A stretch of 8,618 nt of DNA, taken from assembly GCA_903893085.1 (NCBI GenBank), contig CAITKS010000154.1:1-8618 (forward strand), given 5' to 3'. The notes under the pieces are model-generated. The model did not search any database and was not told the DNA's origin. It worked only from the letters and a program-made list of their open reading frames with translations. Each line of letters opens with the position of its first letter. The stretch's first letter is position 1. Made by a program: the position numbers and the translations under genes. Shown piece by piece: positions 1-6,778 of this stretch. Source of the DNA: an uncultured Actinomycetes bacterium. GTDB lineage: Bacteria > Actinomycetota > Actinomycetes > Nanopelagicales > Nanopelagicaceae.

Positions 1-1727
1 GGATCTACTTTAATAAATCCTCCAGATATTCGAGGATCGGACTTTTCATTGTCATCACATTTTTCTCCACCGTTAGAAGCTAAGCAGTTCGGGATATCCC
101 GAGAAGGATGTGGCGTATCCGAGATATAAATGAGTTTCGGTGAGGCACCTGTTAATTTTTGGAACGCTTTTATCTGACCTTCAGACCACCAAGCAGCACG
201 GGAGGAAAAATTGTTAGGAACTTCGAAGTGCTGAAATCCGCTGAGAATAATCGCAGCAGGGTTTAACTCCTTCATTCTTTTTAAACTATTTTCGCGCCAC
301 TTAAAACAATCTGCATTCTTATATGCCCCTATTTGCACCTTTTTAACTTCTGGTGCTGGGCAAGCAGATTTAGTAAGACTGACTAACTTGAAGTTGTTCT
401 CCTTAGCTAACTTCTCTAAGGCTGGAAACCATTGCGCGGCATGGGAATCTCCATAAAGAACTATTGTTTTACTCGATGATAGATCTCCATAAGTGCATTC
501 TCCCGACAGGGTTTCACCGTTATTAACATGGCAACCATCTGGATAGACCTCAGGTTTGGCCATCACGGTTGCAATCGAGACAGATCTTCCGTTTCCCAGC
601 GAAATCGCACTTTGATCGGTAAACAAGATGCTTACTGCAATAAGTGAGCAAGCCAATGTTGCGATCAATGAGCTTCGAAGGATCCTAGTTTGCGAGAATT
701 CTTTCCTAGATATGGGCTTTTCGATGAATCGATGAGTTAAATCCGCTGCTAGTGCAGTCATGACTATGAAGAAGAGACGCTCAAGAAGTGTAAGTTCGCG
801 TCCAAATCGTGTGCTGGGTAAAACTAGAAGTGGCCAATGCCACAAATAAAATGGATATGAGATTTCACCTAACCACTGCACTATCCGTAATTTCGACAGA
901 TCATTAAATATAGGTGGCCAAGCCGCAATGCCTGCAATCAAAATCGCAGTTCCTATAGTGGGCAACAGCGCGTTATATCCTGGGAAAGGTGTCCGCTCAG
1001 AGAATATGAAAACGGATGACAGTAATAACAGGGCGCCAGCCCAAATAAACAGAACTGAACCGGTTGATTTACGAGAAATTAATTTTTGGGGGAGAAAGAG
1101 TAGGAGCGCACCAATTCCTAATTCCCAGGCGCGAGTTGGTAGAGAATAAAAGGCCCAAATTGGATTCGCTGCGGTTAAGTACAGAGAAAAGAGAAATGAG
1201 GTCAATGTGATTGCAAGTATCCCAATACCGACTGCGCGACGTTTGCCAAACTTCCAAAGAGAGAAGACCATGATTGGCCAGAATATGTAGAACTGTTCCT
1301 CGACCGCCAGCGACCAATAATGGATGACTGGGGAAGGCGTTGCATTGAGATTCTGGTAATCATTCTGCCAAAAGGCAAATAAATAATTTGATACATATAG
1401 CGATGCCGCTAAAACATCTTTTCCTAAGTCTGTTCGTACGGTGGCTGGCAATACAGCCCATGAAAATATCGCAGTTAACGCCAAGATACCCAGGGATGCA
1501 GGCAACAGTCTTTTGGCTCGACGCAAGTAAAAGGCTCTGTATTTGAATGTTCCAGTGTTTCCTAACTCCTTAATTATTAGACCGGTAATCAAATATCCAG
1601 AGATAACATAGAAAATGTCGACACCAATAAAACCACCAGGAGATAATTTCGCATGAAAAAGAACAACTAAAAGCGCCGCTAGTGCACGTAGCGCTTGAAT
1701 CTGGTGGATTCGCGGTTTTGTACTCAC
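1..1727 (-). CDS. Membrane acyltransferase 3 family protein with C-terminal SGNH domain (OafA/YrhL type), 3' partial
   Basis: Proteins of this architecture move an acyl group, usually acetyl, across the membrane onto cell-surface polysaccharide or peptidoglycan. The reading frame is open from a GTG at 1727 to the window edge (575 codons), so the C-terminus is missing. The N-terminal part is strongly hydrophobic with about ten likely membrane segments. It carries the family's R-X10-H motif (R14, H25), a GGFIGVDIFYVISGYLIT block (31-48), a YWSLAVEEQFY block (137-147) and SYPFYLWHWPL (290-300). After a last membrane segment (about 350-370) comes an SGNH hydrolase-like domain with GDSHAAQW at 426-433 (nucleophile S428) and DTPHP at 537-541; the final Asp/His block would lie outside. 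Six Cys in this domain could form disulfides, as expected outside the membrane. The GTG overlaps the apt stop (GTGA), which implies translational coupling. The family is clear; the substrate is unknown. Confidence 0.88.
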   Translation of the reverse strand, partial: MSTKPRIHQIQALRALAALLVVLFHAKLSPGGFIGVDIFYVISGYLITGLIIKELGNTGTFKYRAFYLRRAKRLLPASLGILALTAIFSWAVLPATVRTDLGKDVLAASLYVSNYLFAFWQNDYQNLNATPSPVIHYWSLAVEEQFYIFWPIMVFSLWKFGKRRAVGIGILAITLTSFLFSLYLTAANPIWAFYSLPTRAWELGIGALLLFLPQKLISRKSTGSVLFIWAGALLLLSSVFIFSERTPFPGYNALLPTIGTAILIAGIAAWPPIFNDLSKLRIVQWLGEISYPFYLWHWPLLVLPSTRFGRELTLLERLFFIVMTALAADLTHRFIEKPISRKEFSQTRILRSSLIATLACSLIAVSILFTDQSAISLGNGRSVSIATVMAKPEVYPDGCHVNNGETLSGECTYGDLSSSKTIVLYGDSHAAQWFPALEKLAKENNFKLVSLTKSACPAPEVKKVQIGAYKNADCFKWRENSLKRMKELNPAAIILSGFQHFEVPNNFSSRAAWWSEGQIKAFQKLTGASPKLIYISDTPHPSRDIPNCLASNGGEKCDDNEKSDPRISGGFIKVD

Positions 1728-2251
1728 GCCTTGACCAGCGAGTTGATATTTATGTGAGGATATTTCTCAAGTATCAATTTGCGACCTTCTAGAAATTCCA
1801 ACTCCATCAAAACTATTACCCCATCAACCTTTGCGCCACATTTGATAGCAAGATCAATCGCGGCTAATAAAGTGCCGCCGGTAGCCAGTACATCGTCAAC
1901 TATTATGACTTTTTGTCCGGGTTCAAAAGCGTCGATATGAATTTCAATTTCATCGTCTCCGTATTCAAGTCCATACTTCGCAGAGTGAGTTTTGAAAGGG
2001 AGTTTGCCACTTTTGCGAATCGGAACAAATGACCGATCCGTATGTGCCGCCAGCGCCGAGCCAAAAATGAATCCACGGGCTTCTATTCCAGCTACCACTT
2101 GCGCATCTTTTCCATGCTGGGACATTTCAATAAGCACTTCTTTGAAGGCATCTGCATTTGCCAACAGCGGAGTAATGTCTTGAAATAGAATTCCGGGTTT
2201 TGGGTAGTCAGGAATCTGCCGTATCAACGAAAGTGCGCCTTGCAGGTTCAT
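1724..2251 (-). CDS. apt: Adenine phosphoribosyltransferase
   Basis: This cytosolic purine-salvage enzyme makes AMP and diphosphate from adenine and PRPP. At 175 residues it has the usual length. Recognisable parts are the N-terminal IPDYPKPGILFQDITPLL stretch (13-30), ARGFIFG (58-64), the flexible-loop region PIRKSGKLP (77-85) and the PRPP-binding motif VIIVDDVLATGGT (115-127). An in-frame TGA lies 16 nt upstream of the ATG, so no longer start is possible. There is no strong Shine-Dalgarno sequence, only a G-rich GGTGG a few bases before the ATG. The gene lies 27 nt downstream of tRNA-Leu on the same strand and overlaps the following acyltransferase by 4 nt, so the three are probably cotranscribed at least in part. 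From general knowledge, actinobacterial apt often sits near rel or secDF; this tRNA neighbourhood differs. Confidence 0.96.
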   Translation of the reverse strand: MNLQGALSLIRQIPDYPKPGILFQDITPLLANADAFKEVLIEMSQHGKDAQVVAGIEARGFIFGSALAAHTDRSFVPIRKSGKLPFKTHSAKYGLEYGDDEIEIHIDAFEPGQKVIIVDDVLATGGTLLAAIDLAIKCGAKVDGVIVLMELEFLEGRKLILEKYPHININSLVKA

Positions 2252-2265
2252 AGGCCACCAATTCC

Positions 2266-2271
2266 ATCATA
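2266..2271 (-). promoter_or_regulatory. Possible -10 element for apt inside the tRNA-apt spacer
   Basis: On the minus strand the 27-nt spacer contains TATGAT, five of six matches to the bacterial -10 consensus, 14 nt before the apt ATG. A transcript from it would have a leader of only about 7 nt. The matching -35 position falls inside the tRNA T-arm and does not resemble TTGACA. It may give apt its own weak promoter in addition to readthrough from the tRNA. This is inferred from the motif alone. Confidence 0.3.
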
Positions 2272-2278
2272 TGTAACG

Positions 2279-2362
2279 TGTCCGAGAGGGGACTTGAACC
2301 CCTAAGCCCTTGCGGGCACTAACACCTCAAGCTAGCGCGTCTGCCAATTCCGCCACCCGGAC
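2279..2362 (-). tRNA. tRNA-Leu, anticodon GAG
   Basis: The minus strand folds as a complete class II tRNA of 84 nt including the discriminator A. The acceptor stem is GTCCGGG with CTCGGAC (one G-T pair). The D-arm contains AATTGGCAGA, the anticodon stem is CTAGC with GTTAG, and the seven-base loop TTGAGGT gives anticodon GAG, which reads CUC and CUU leucine codons. The long variable arm (GCCC-GCAA-GGGC) is typical of tRNA-Leu, and the T-arm is AGGGG-TTCAAGT-CCCCT. The 3' CCA is not encoded, since the sequence after the discriminator is CAC, so it must be added enzymatically. The gene lies just upstream of apt on the same strand with no room for a terminator between them. Confidence 0.97.
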
Positions 2363-2375
2363 GAGTGCGACGGTA

Positions 2376-2405
2376 ACGATATCAATTGCGAGGGCTATGA
2401 AGCAA
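2376..2405 (-). promoter_or_regulatory. Candidate promoter of tRNA-Leu
   Basis: On the minus strand TTGCTT (2400-2405) and TATCGT (2376-2381) are separated by 18 nt and resemble -35 and -10 boxes. The -10 lies 13 nt before the 5' end of the tRNA, leaving a short 5' leader for RNase P to remove. The spacing is plausible, but both boxes are imperfect and this is motif inference only. The rest of 2363-2470 holds the untranslated region of the divergent M20 gene, and I see no clear promoter for that gene. Confidence 0.35.
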
Positions 2406-2470
2406 AAGGATGATCAATTTCCGAGCCCATCCAGGAGCAAGATCAAGAGATTTTGGGGGAGAATGCCGAC

Positions 2471-3793
2471 ATGAGTATTTCTGCAAATTCAAATCTCACC
2501 AGTGTTGAGGACGAAGCAATTCGCATTTGTCAGGAGTTAATTCGAATCCCTAGCGTGAATTACGGTGAAGGCAAAGGTGATGAATCAGCGGTTGCGGCTT
2601 ATGTTGTCGACTCTCTTGCTGAAGTTGGTATCTCTGCAAAGATTTATGAGTCAGCACCTAATCGCTGCAACGTGATCGCGCGCATTTCGGGAACCGATTC
2701 ATCGCGACCAGGCTTGGTTGTGCATGGTCACATAGATGTGGTCCCTGCAAACGCAGATGAATGGTCAGTTGATCCATTTAGCGGAACTATCAAAGATGGA
2801 ATGATTTGGGGTCGTGGCGCAGTCGATATGAAAAATACCGACGCGATGATTCTGGCGATTGTGCGCGACTGGGCGCGACGCGGTTACCGGCCACCACGTG
2901 ACATTGTCCTTGCTTTCTTCGCCGATGAAGAAGCAGGAATGACTTACGGCTCACGATTCATGACTGCCAAACATCCAGAAGTCTTTGCCGGATGTACAGA
3001 GGCGATATCCGAAGTTGGCGGATTCTCGGTAACAGTTGCCGATGGTAAGCGGCTTTATTTTGTCGAGGCCGCGCAAAAGGGAATTCATTGGATGAAGTTG
3101 ACCGCTCAAGGTCGAGCAGGACATGGCTCGATGATGAATGATGAGAATGCAATCACCGAAATCACAGAAGCGGTTGCCAAGATAGGTAGATATGAATGGC
3201 CGCAGCGCTACACCAAAACCGTAAAGGATTTATTTCGAGAAGTCGCACGTGTAACGGGCAAGACTTATGACGATAAAGATTTGAGACCGTTACTAAAAGA
3301 AATAGGATCAACTGCAAGAATGATTGGCGCCACATTACAAAATACCGCGAATCCAACCATGCTAGATGCTGGTTATAAAGCCAATGTGATTCCAGGCTCG
3401 GCTAGCGCTGTTATCGATGGACGTTTTCTTCCTGGCTATGAAGACGAATTGAACTCAACCATCCGAGCAATTATCGGACCAGATATTCAAATCGAAACTA
3501 TTTCCCATGACATCGCCTTAGAAGTTGATTTCGATTCCCCTCTAGTACAAGCCATGAAATCAGCTTTACTTCGTGAAGATCCTGAAGGAATTCCAGTTCC
3601 ATATCTAATGAGTGGTGGAACCGATAACAAAGCGCTCTCTGAACTCGGAATAGTTGGATATGGTTTTTCACCACTTCGCTTACCCGCAGATTTAGATTTT
3701 ATGTCACTCTTTCACGGTGTTGATGAGCGAGTTCCAATTGATGGAATTAGATTTGGCGTAAGAGTCTTAGCGGACTTTTTAGAGAACGTTTAA
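2471..3793 (+). CDS. M20/M25/M40-family metallohydrolase (ArgE/DapE/ACY1/CPG2-like)
   Basis: This is a cytosolic di-zinc amidohydrolase or peptidase of 440 residues. The M20 signature residues are present: HGHID (85-89, ligand H87 and D89), AVDMK with bridging D119, the catalytic base and ligand pair E153-E154 in ADEEAG, E181 in SEVGG, and C-terminal H415 in SLFHG. The lid (dimerisation) domain lies roughly at 200-320 and includes GHGS (217-220) with H218. I chose the ATG at 2471 because GGGGGAG lies 9 nt before it. A TTG six codons upstream (2453) would use that Shine-Dalgarno as coding sequence. Substrate cannot be read from the sequence: the family includes acetylornithine deacetylase, succinyl-diaminopimelate desuccinylase and dipeptidases. 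From memory, M. tuberculosis has a similar gene (Rv2141c) not far from its mshC, so the neighbourhood may be ancestral. The gene converges on the aldo/keto reductase with a 16-nt gap. Confidence 0.93.
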   Translation: MSISANSNLTSVEDEAIRICQELIRIPSVNYGEGKGDESAVAAYVVDSLAEVGISAKIYESAPNRCNVIARISGTDSSRPGLVVHGHIDVVPANADEWSVDPFSGTIKDGMIWGRGAVDMKNTDAMILAIVRDWARRGYRPPRDIVLAFFADEEAGMTYGSRFMTAKHPEVFAGCTEAISEVGGFSVTVADGKRLYFVEAAQKGIHWMKLTAQGRAGHGSMMNDENAITEITEAVAKIGRYEWPQRYTKTVKDLFREVARVTGKTYDDKDLRPLLKEIGSTARMIGATLQNTANPTMLDAGYKANVIPGSASAVIDGRFLPGYEDELNSTIRAIIGPDIQIETISHDIALEVDFDSPLVQAMKSALLREDPEGIPVPYLMSGGTDNKALSELGIVGYGFSPLRLPADLDFMSLFHGVDERVPIDGIRFGVRVLADFLENV

Positions 3794-3809
3794 AGCGTGC
3801 ACCTGCGAA

Positions 3810-4757
3810 TTAGTCCGCAGAGATCTCATCCAGGGCGGTTCTAACCACATCGGGTAGAGTTATCTCTTCGCTGGCTAATATGCCGCGCAACTGTGCGCCA
3901 GTTCTAGCGCCTACAACGGCACTTGTTACGCCGGGAAAATCTCGAACCCAAGCAAGGGCAACCTCCAAAGGTGAATAACCTAAACCTTGTGCGGCAACGC
4001 TTACCGCTTCCACAATACGACGAGAACGTTCGTTCAAATATGGCTCTATAAATGGTGCAAAGTGTGGAGTAGCCGCTCGTGAATCTGCGGGTATTCCGTT
4101 GCGATATTTTCCTGTTAAAGCGCCACGACCGAGCGGAGACCATGCAATGAATCCGCGGTTAAGGGCAACACTGCATTGCAGTACTTCGGCTTCAACGCCA
4201 CGAGAGAGCAATGAAAATTCATTTTGCATAGAAGTTATAGGTGCTTTAGATGTATTTGCTTCCTGCAGAGTGATTGCGCGTGAACTTTGCCAACCGTTGA
4301 AGTTTGAAATTCCAACATAGCGTGCTCGACCAGATGTGTATGCCCAGTCAAGTGCCGACAAAGTATCTTCGATCGGAACGTTGGGATCCCATATCTGTAT
4401 CTGCCAGAGATCGACATGATCAGTGCCCAATCGGTTAAGCGAACGATCTAATGTGGCCATGAGGGAAGTTCGCGAAGCATCCGTGTGCAGTGAACCGTTT
4501 TCATATGCAACGCCAGCTTTTGTAGCGATCACAACGTCTTCTCGTCGAAATAGAGTTCCGATCAATCCACCGATCACGCGTTCTGCATCACCGTCTCCAT
4601 AATGACTGGCGCAATCTAGGAAATTTCCCCCGGCTTCGATAAAGGCTCTCGCCTGATCCGCGGCTTCATGGGTGTCGGTATCTCGCCCCCAGGTCATCGT
4701 TCCTAAACCAAGGCGAGAGAGTTGCAGCCCCGAGTTGCCTGCCTGACGTAATTCCAT
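3810..4757 (-). CDS. Aldo/keto reductase with Gln at the usual catalytic His position
   Basis: This is a 315-residue (alpha/beta)8-barrel, NAD(P)H-dependent oxidoreductase that would act on carbonyl compounds in the cytosol. Family blocks are RLGLGTMTWG (15-24), LDCASHYGDGDAERVIG (47-63), ATKAG (78-82), YVGISNFNGWQ (147-157), QNEFSLL (178-184), AWSPLGRGALTGKY (205-218) and the cofactor region VVGARTGAQL (281-290). Three tetrad residues are in place: D48, Y53 and K80. The fourth, normally His in a DLxQxH context, is Q121 (LWQIQIWD; codon CAG at 4395-4397). The ATG at 4757 gives the usual N-terminus. No Shine-Dalgarno is evident; TAGGGT lies exactly 6 nt before the ATG, so the mRNA may be leaderless. 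It is divergent from the histidine phosphatase. An aldo/keto reductase beside this cluster is, as I recall, also seen in other actinobacteria. Substrate unknown. Confidence 0.93.
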   Translation of the reverse strand: MELRQAGNSGLQLSRLGLGTMTWGRDTDTHEAADQARAFIEAGGNFLDCASHYGDGDAERVIGGLIGTLFRREDVVIATKAGVAYENGSLHTDASRTSLMATLDRSLNRLGTDHVDLWQIQIWDPNVPIEDTLSALDWAYTSGRARYVGISNFNGWQSSRAITLQEANTSKAPITSMQNEFSLLSRGVEAEVLQCSVALNRGFIAWSPLGRGALTGKYRNGIPADSRAATPHFAPFIEPYLNERSRRIVEAVSVAAQGLGYSPLEVALAWVRDFPGVTSAVVGARTGAQLRGILASEEITLPDVVRTALDEISAD

Positions 4758-4763
4758 TCCGCG

Positions 4764-4769
4764 ACCCTA
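4764..4769 (-). promoter_or_regulatory. Probable -10 element of the aldo/keto reductase (leaderless start)
   Basis: On the minus strand TAGGGT fits the actinobacterial -10 pattern TANNNT and ends exactly 6 nt before the ATG, so transcription would begin at or next to the A of the start codon. No -35 box is recognisable. Inferred from motif, spacing and the lack of a Shine-Dalgarno. Confidence 0.45.
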
Positions 4770-4780
4770 GCAAGACGAGT

Positions 4781-4793
4781 CGATAAATTATCG
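4781..4793. promoter_or_regulatory. Perfect 13-bp palindrome between divergent promoters; possible operator
   Basis: CGATAA-A-TTATCG has perfect 6-bp arms around one central base. It lies between the two outward -10 candidates of the aldo/keto reductase and the phosphatase, close to their midpoint. A dimeric regulator bound here would cover the upstream part of both promoters. No regulator gene is visible in the window, and an AT-rich palindrome this short can occur by chance. Confidence 0.3.
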
Positions 4794-4794
4794 C

Positions 4795-4800
4795 TAACCT
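4795..4800 (+). promoter_or_regulatory. Probable -10 element of the histidine phosphatase gene (leaderless start)
   Basis: TAACCT fits TANNNT and ends exactly 6 nt before the ATG at 4807, the spacing expected when transcription starts on the A of ATG. There is no Shine-Dalgarno before this ATG. This promoter would drive the phosphatase, DUF3090 and SCO1664-family genes. No -35 is apparent. Confidence 0.45.
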
Positions 4801-4806
4801 TCCAAC

Positions 4807-5493
4807 ATGACACGGATACTTCTAATTCGTCACGCCCATTCGGTCGCTAATGATCGTGGGATTTTGGCTGGTAGATCAAGTGGCGTAGTACTAACTGAAC
4901 GTGGAAAGAAAGAAGCGATTGAGTTGTCGCAGAGGCTTCAGGGAATCAATCTTTCTTCAATACACATTAGTCCAATCGAAAGATGTCATCTGACGATGGC
5001 GCCATTCTTGGAAGCTTCTGTTCCCACAAAACGTCCGAAAGTGTTTGTAACTGAGGATTTATCCGAAGTCGATTATGGTCAGTGGACAGGCAAGAAGCTG
5101 AGCACTTTGTACCGCCATAGATTATGGAAAACAGTGCAAAATCGTCCAAGTGCTATGTATTTTCCCGATGGTGAAGGGCTTGCAAATGTACAGGTGCGCG
5201 CGATGCGCGCTCTGCACACAGCGGCGGCGAAACCGGGTAACCACGCATTAGTTAGCCATGGAGATGTAATAAAAAGCGTTGTGGCAGCAGTTCTGGGTAC
5301 GCATCTTGATAATTTTCAAAAGATTGTGATTGATCCAGCATCTATAACTGTTTTGGATTTTGATGGAAGCGACTTCAGGGTCATTACCTTGAACTCAACC
5401 ACAGCTGCAATTGCGGACTTAGTTCCCGCTAAGAAGAAATCAGTTGCCAAGGCCCTGCTTGGTGGCGGCTCAGGGAGTTCGAAATCTCGATGA
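4807..5493 (+). CDS. MSMEG_4193-type histidine phosphatase / putative phosphomutase
   Basis: This is a 228-residue cytosolic member of the histidine phosphatase (phosphoglycerate mutase-like) superfamily. The phosphate pocket is visible: catalytic H9 in RHAHS with R8, R59 in SPIERC, acid E87 in LSEVDYG, and H151 in SHGD. The LAGRSSGVVLTERG stretch (20-33), DYGQWTG (89-95) and the PSAMYFPDGEG block (114-124) resemble the MSMEG_4193 subgroup. The C-terminal tail from about 207 is Lys/Gly/Ser-rich and probably disordered. This subgroup is the first member of a three-gene actinobacterial set with DUF3090 and an SCO1664-type kinase-like protein, which led to the suggestion that it is a phosphomutase; its substrate is not established. 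The stop overlaps the next ATG (ATGA). The start is supported by homologous N-termini and a TANNNT element 6 nt upstream. Confidence 0.92.
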   Translation: MTRILLIRHAHSVANDRGILAGRSSGVVLTERGKKEAIELSQRLQGINLSSIHISPIERCHLTMAPFLEASVPTKRPKVFVTEDLSEVDYGQWTGKKLSTLYRHRLWKTVQNRPSAMYFPDGEGLANVQVRAMRALHTAAAKPGNHALVSHGDVIKSVVAAVLGTHLDNFQKIVIDPASITVLDFDGSDFRVITLNSTTAAIADLVPAKKKSVAKALLGGGSGSSKSR

Positions 5494-6038
5494 GTTCACG
5501 AATTCTGCTCTTTGATCCAGCTGAACGTTTTGTCGTTGGAACCGTTGGTGTTCCGGGGGAGCGAACTTTCTATATTCAGGCAAGAGAAAGAAATAGATTG
5601 GTATCGGTTTCTTTGGAGAAAGCGCAGGTATCGGCCTTAGCCGATCGCGTCTTGCAGATTCTACGTGAAGTTAGAAGTAGCGAACCGCTTACTCACTTTG
5701 AACGAGTTGCCGCTGATGATCAACCATTGGAAAACCCAATTGATGAGGAGTTTCGAGTTGGTGTAATCGGTTTGGCTTACGTTTCTGACCGAAGGCTGAT
5801 TGAGATCGATATGCAGGCGATTGCAGAGTCACAGTTTGAGAGTGATGAGTTAATTGAAATTGATACTGAAGGCGATCAAGACATCCTGCGGGTACTGATC
5901 CCATTGGGCTACGCAGAGAGCTTTGCTAAACGTGCCAATATTGTTGTCGGCGCAGGTCGCCTTCCTTGCCCATTTTGTGGTGGACCTATCGATCCGGCTG
6001 GGCATTTATGTCCTCGCTCAAATGGATATCGAAGATAG
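5490..6038 (+). CDS. DUF3090 family protein with C-terminal zinc-knuckle motif
   Basis: This is a 182-residue protein of unknown function and the second member of the actinobacterial trio. The N-terminus (RILLFDPAERFVVGTVGVPG, 4-23) followed by RTFYIQARE and VSVSLEKAQV is characteristic of DUF3090. An acidic middle section (about 117-132) follows. The last 25 residues form a compact metal-site-like motif, CPFCGGPIDPAGHLC, with C160, C163, H172 and C174 as likely zinc ligands, then the conserved-looking PRSNGYRR end. The ATG overlaps the phosphatase stop by 4 nt. A GGGAG lies 12 nt upstream, rather far, so translation is probably coupled. There is no signal peptide or membrane segment. It may be an adaptor or regulatory partner of the phosphatase and kinase-like proteins; that is inference from context only. 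Confidence 0.93.
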   Translation: MSSRILLFDPAERFVVGTVGVPGERTFYIQARERNRLVSVSLEKAQVSALADRVLQILREVRSSEPLTHFERVAADDQPLENPIDEEFRVGVIGLAYVSDRRLIEIDMQAIAESQFESDELIEIDTEGDQDILRVLIPLGYAESFAKRANIVVGAGRLPCPFCGGPIDPAGHLCPRSNGYRR

Positions 6039-6040
6039 AG

Positions 6041-6778
6041 ATGTCAACCGACAAAAAGCAGATTGAAAAGTGGCTCGTTGATTTAAATAACGCAACCCTT
6101 ACCGTCACGGGGCGGCTGATTGATGCATCCAATGCGACGTTATACGCCATGTGTACCGTCAAAGATGCTGAGGGCGAAAGAGAGTTTTCTTGCATCTACA
6201 AACCGATAGCAGGTGAGCGACCGTTATGGGATTTTCCAGATGGAACTCTGGCTAATCGCGAATACTTAACTTTTCTTCTTAGCCATTGGCTGGATTTACA
6301 TTTAGTACCACCGACTATTTTGCGGGATGGACCATACGGAACTGGAATGGTTCAGATGTGGATAGATATTGATCCAGATATTGAACTAATGGATTTCTAT
6401 TTAGAGGATCATCCGCGACTTCGCTGGTTGGCGTTATTAGACATAATTATCAATAATACTGATCGAAAGATTGGCCACTTGATCCCAAGTACAACAGGAC
6501 ATCTCTACGGTTGCGACCATGGCGTCACATTTCATTGTGACGACAAGCTACGAACTGTTCTTTGGCAATGGGCAGGTCAAGAATTTACTCCAGAAGAAAT
6601 TGCTTTGTTACATAAGGCAAGAGAAATATTTGAAGTAGATAAGCGTGAAATCATCGAAAGTTTGATTGAGATAGAAGAAATAGAGGCAACGATCGCCCGT
6701 ATAGATCGCGCTTTAATTTCAGGAACTTTTGCGCAACCGAACCCTGATTGGCCGGCCGTTCCGTGGCCGCCGTTCTAA
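6041..6778 (+). CDS. SCO1664 family protein, PI3/PI4-kinase-like
   Basis: This is the third trio member, 245 residues. The family has been noted as distantly similar to phosphatidylinositol 3-/4-kinases, but its substrate is unknown. Kinase-like features are GRLIDASNATL (24-34) in the glycine-loop position, YKPIAGERPLWDFPDG (53-68) with K54 as likely nucleotide-binding lysine, a catalytic-loop-like NNTDRKIGH (138-146) and a DFG-like D159-H-G in GCDHGVTF. It ends in the Pro/Trp-rich PAVPWPPF. An upstream in-frame ATG (5966) would overlap DUF3090 by 73 nt and add sequence unlike the family. I prefer the ATG at 6041, 2 nt after the DUF3090 stop, which fits coupled translation and the homologous N-terminus; 6008 is another possibility. 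The stop codon lies within a probable -10 element for mshC. Confidence 0.9.
   Translation: MSTDKKQIEKWLVDLNNATLTVTGRLIDASNATLYAMCTVKDAEGEREFSCIYKPIAGERPLWDFPDGTLANREYLTFLLSHWLDLHLVPPTILRDGPYGTGMVQMWIDIDPDIELMDFYLEDHPRLRWLALLDIIINNTDRKIGHLIPSTTGHLYGCDHGVTFHCDDKLRTVLWQWAGQEFTPEEIALLHKAREIFEVDKREIIESLIEIEEIEATIARIDRALISGTFAQPNPDWPAVPWPPF

Noticed and set aside
928..1396. Small open frames on both strands (928-1149 +, 1069-1317 -, 1202-1396 -)
   Set aside because: They lie inside the long acyltransferase frame on the minus strand, whose family motifs run through the whole stretch.
2453..2470. TTG start for the M20 hydrolase six codons upstream of ATG 2471
   Set aside because: It would translate through the strong GGGGGAG Shine-Dalgarno that is well spaced for ATG 2471.
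3803..3820. Hairpin CTGCG-N8-CGCAG between the convergent M20 and aldo/keto reductase genes as a terminator
   Set aside because: The stem is only 5 bp, the loop is 8 nt, there is no T-tract, and it overlaps the last codons of the reductase.
5966..6040. Longer N-terminus of the SCO1664-family protein from ATG 5966
   Set aside because: It overlaps DUF3090 by 73 nt across its zinc motif and gives sequence unlike the family; ATG 6041 directly follows the DUF3090 stop.
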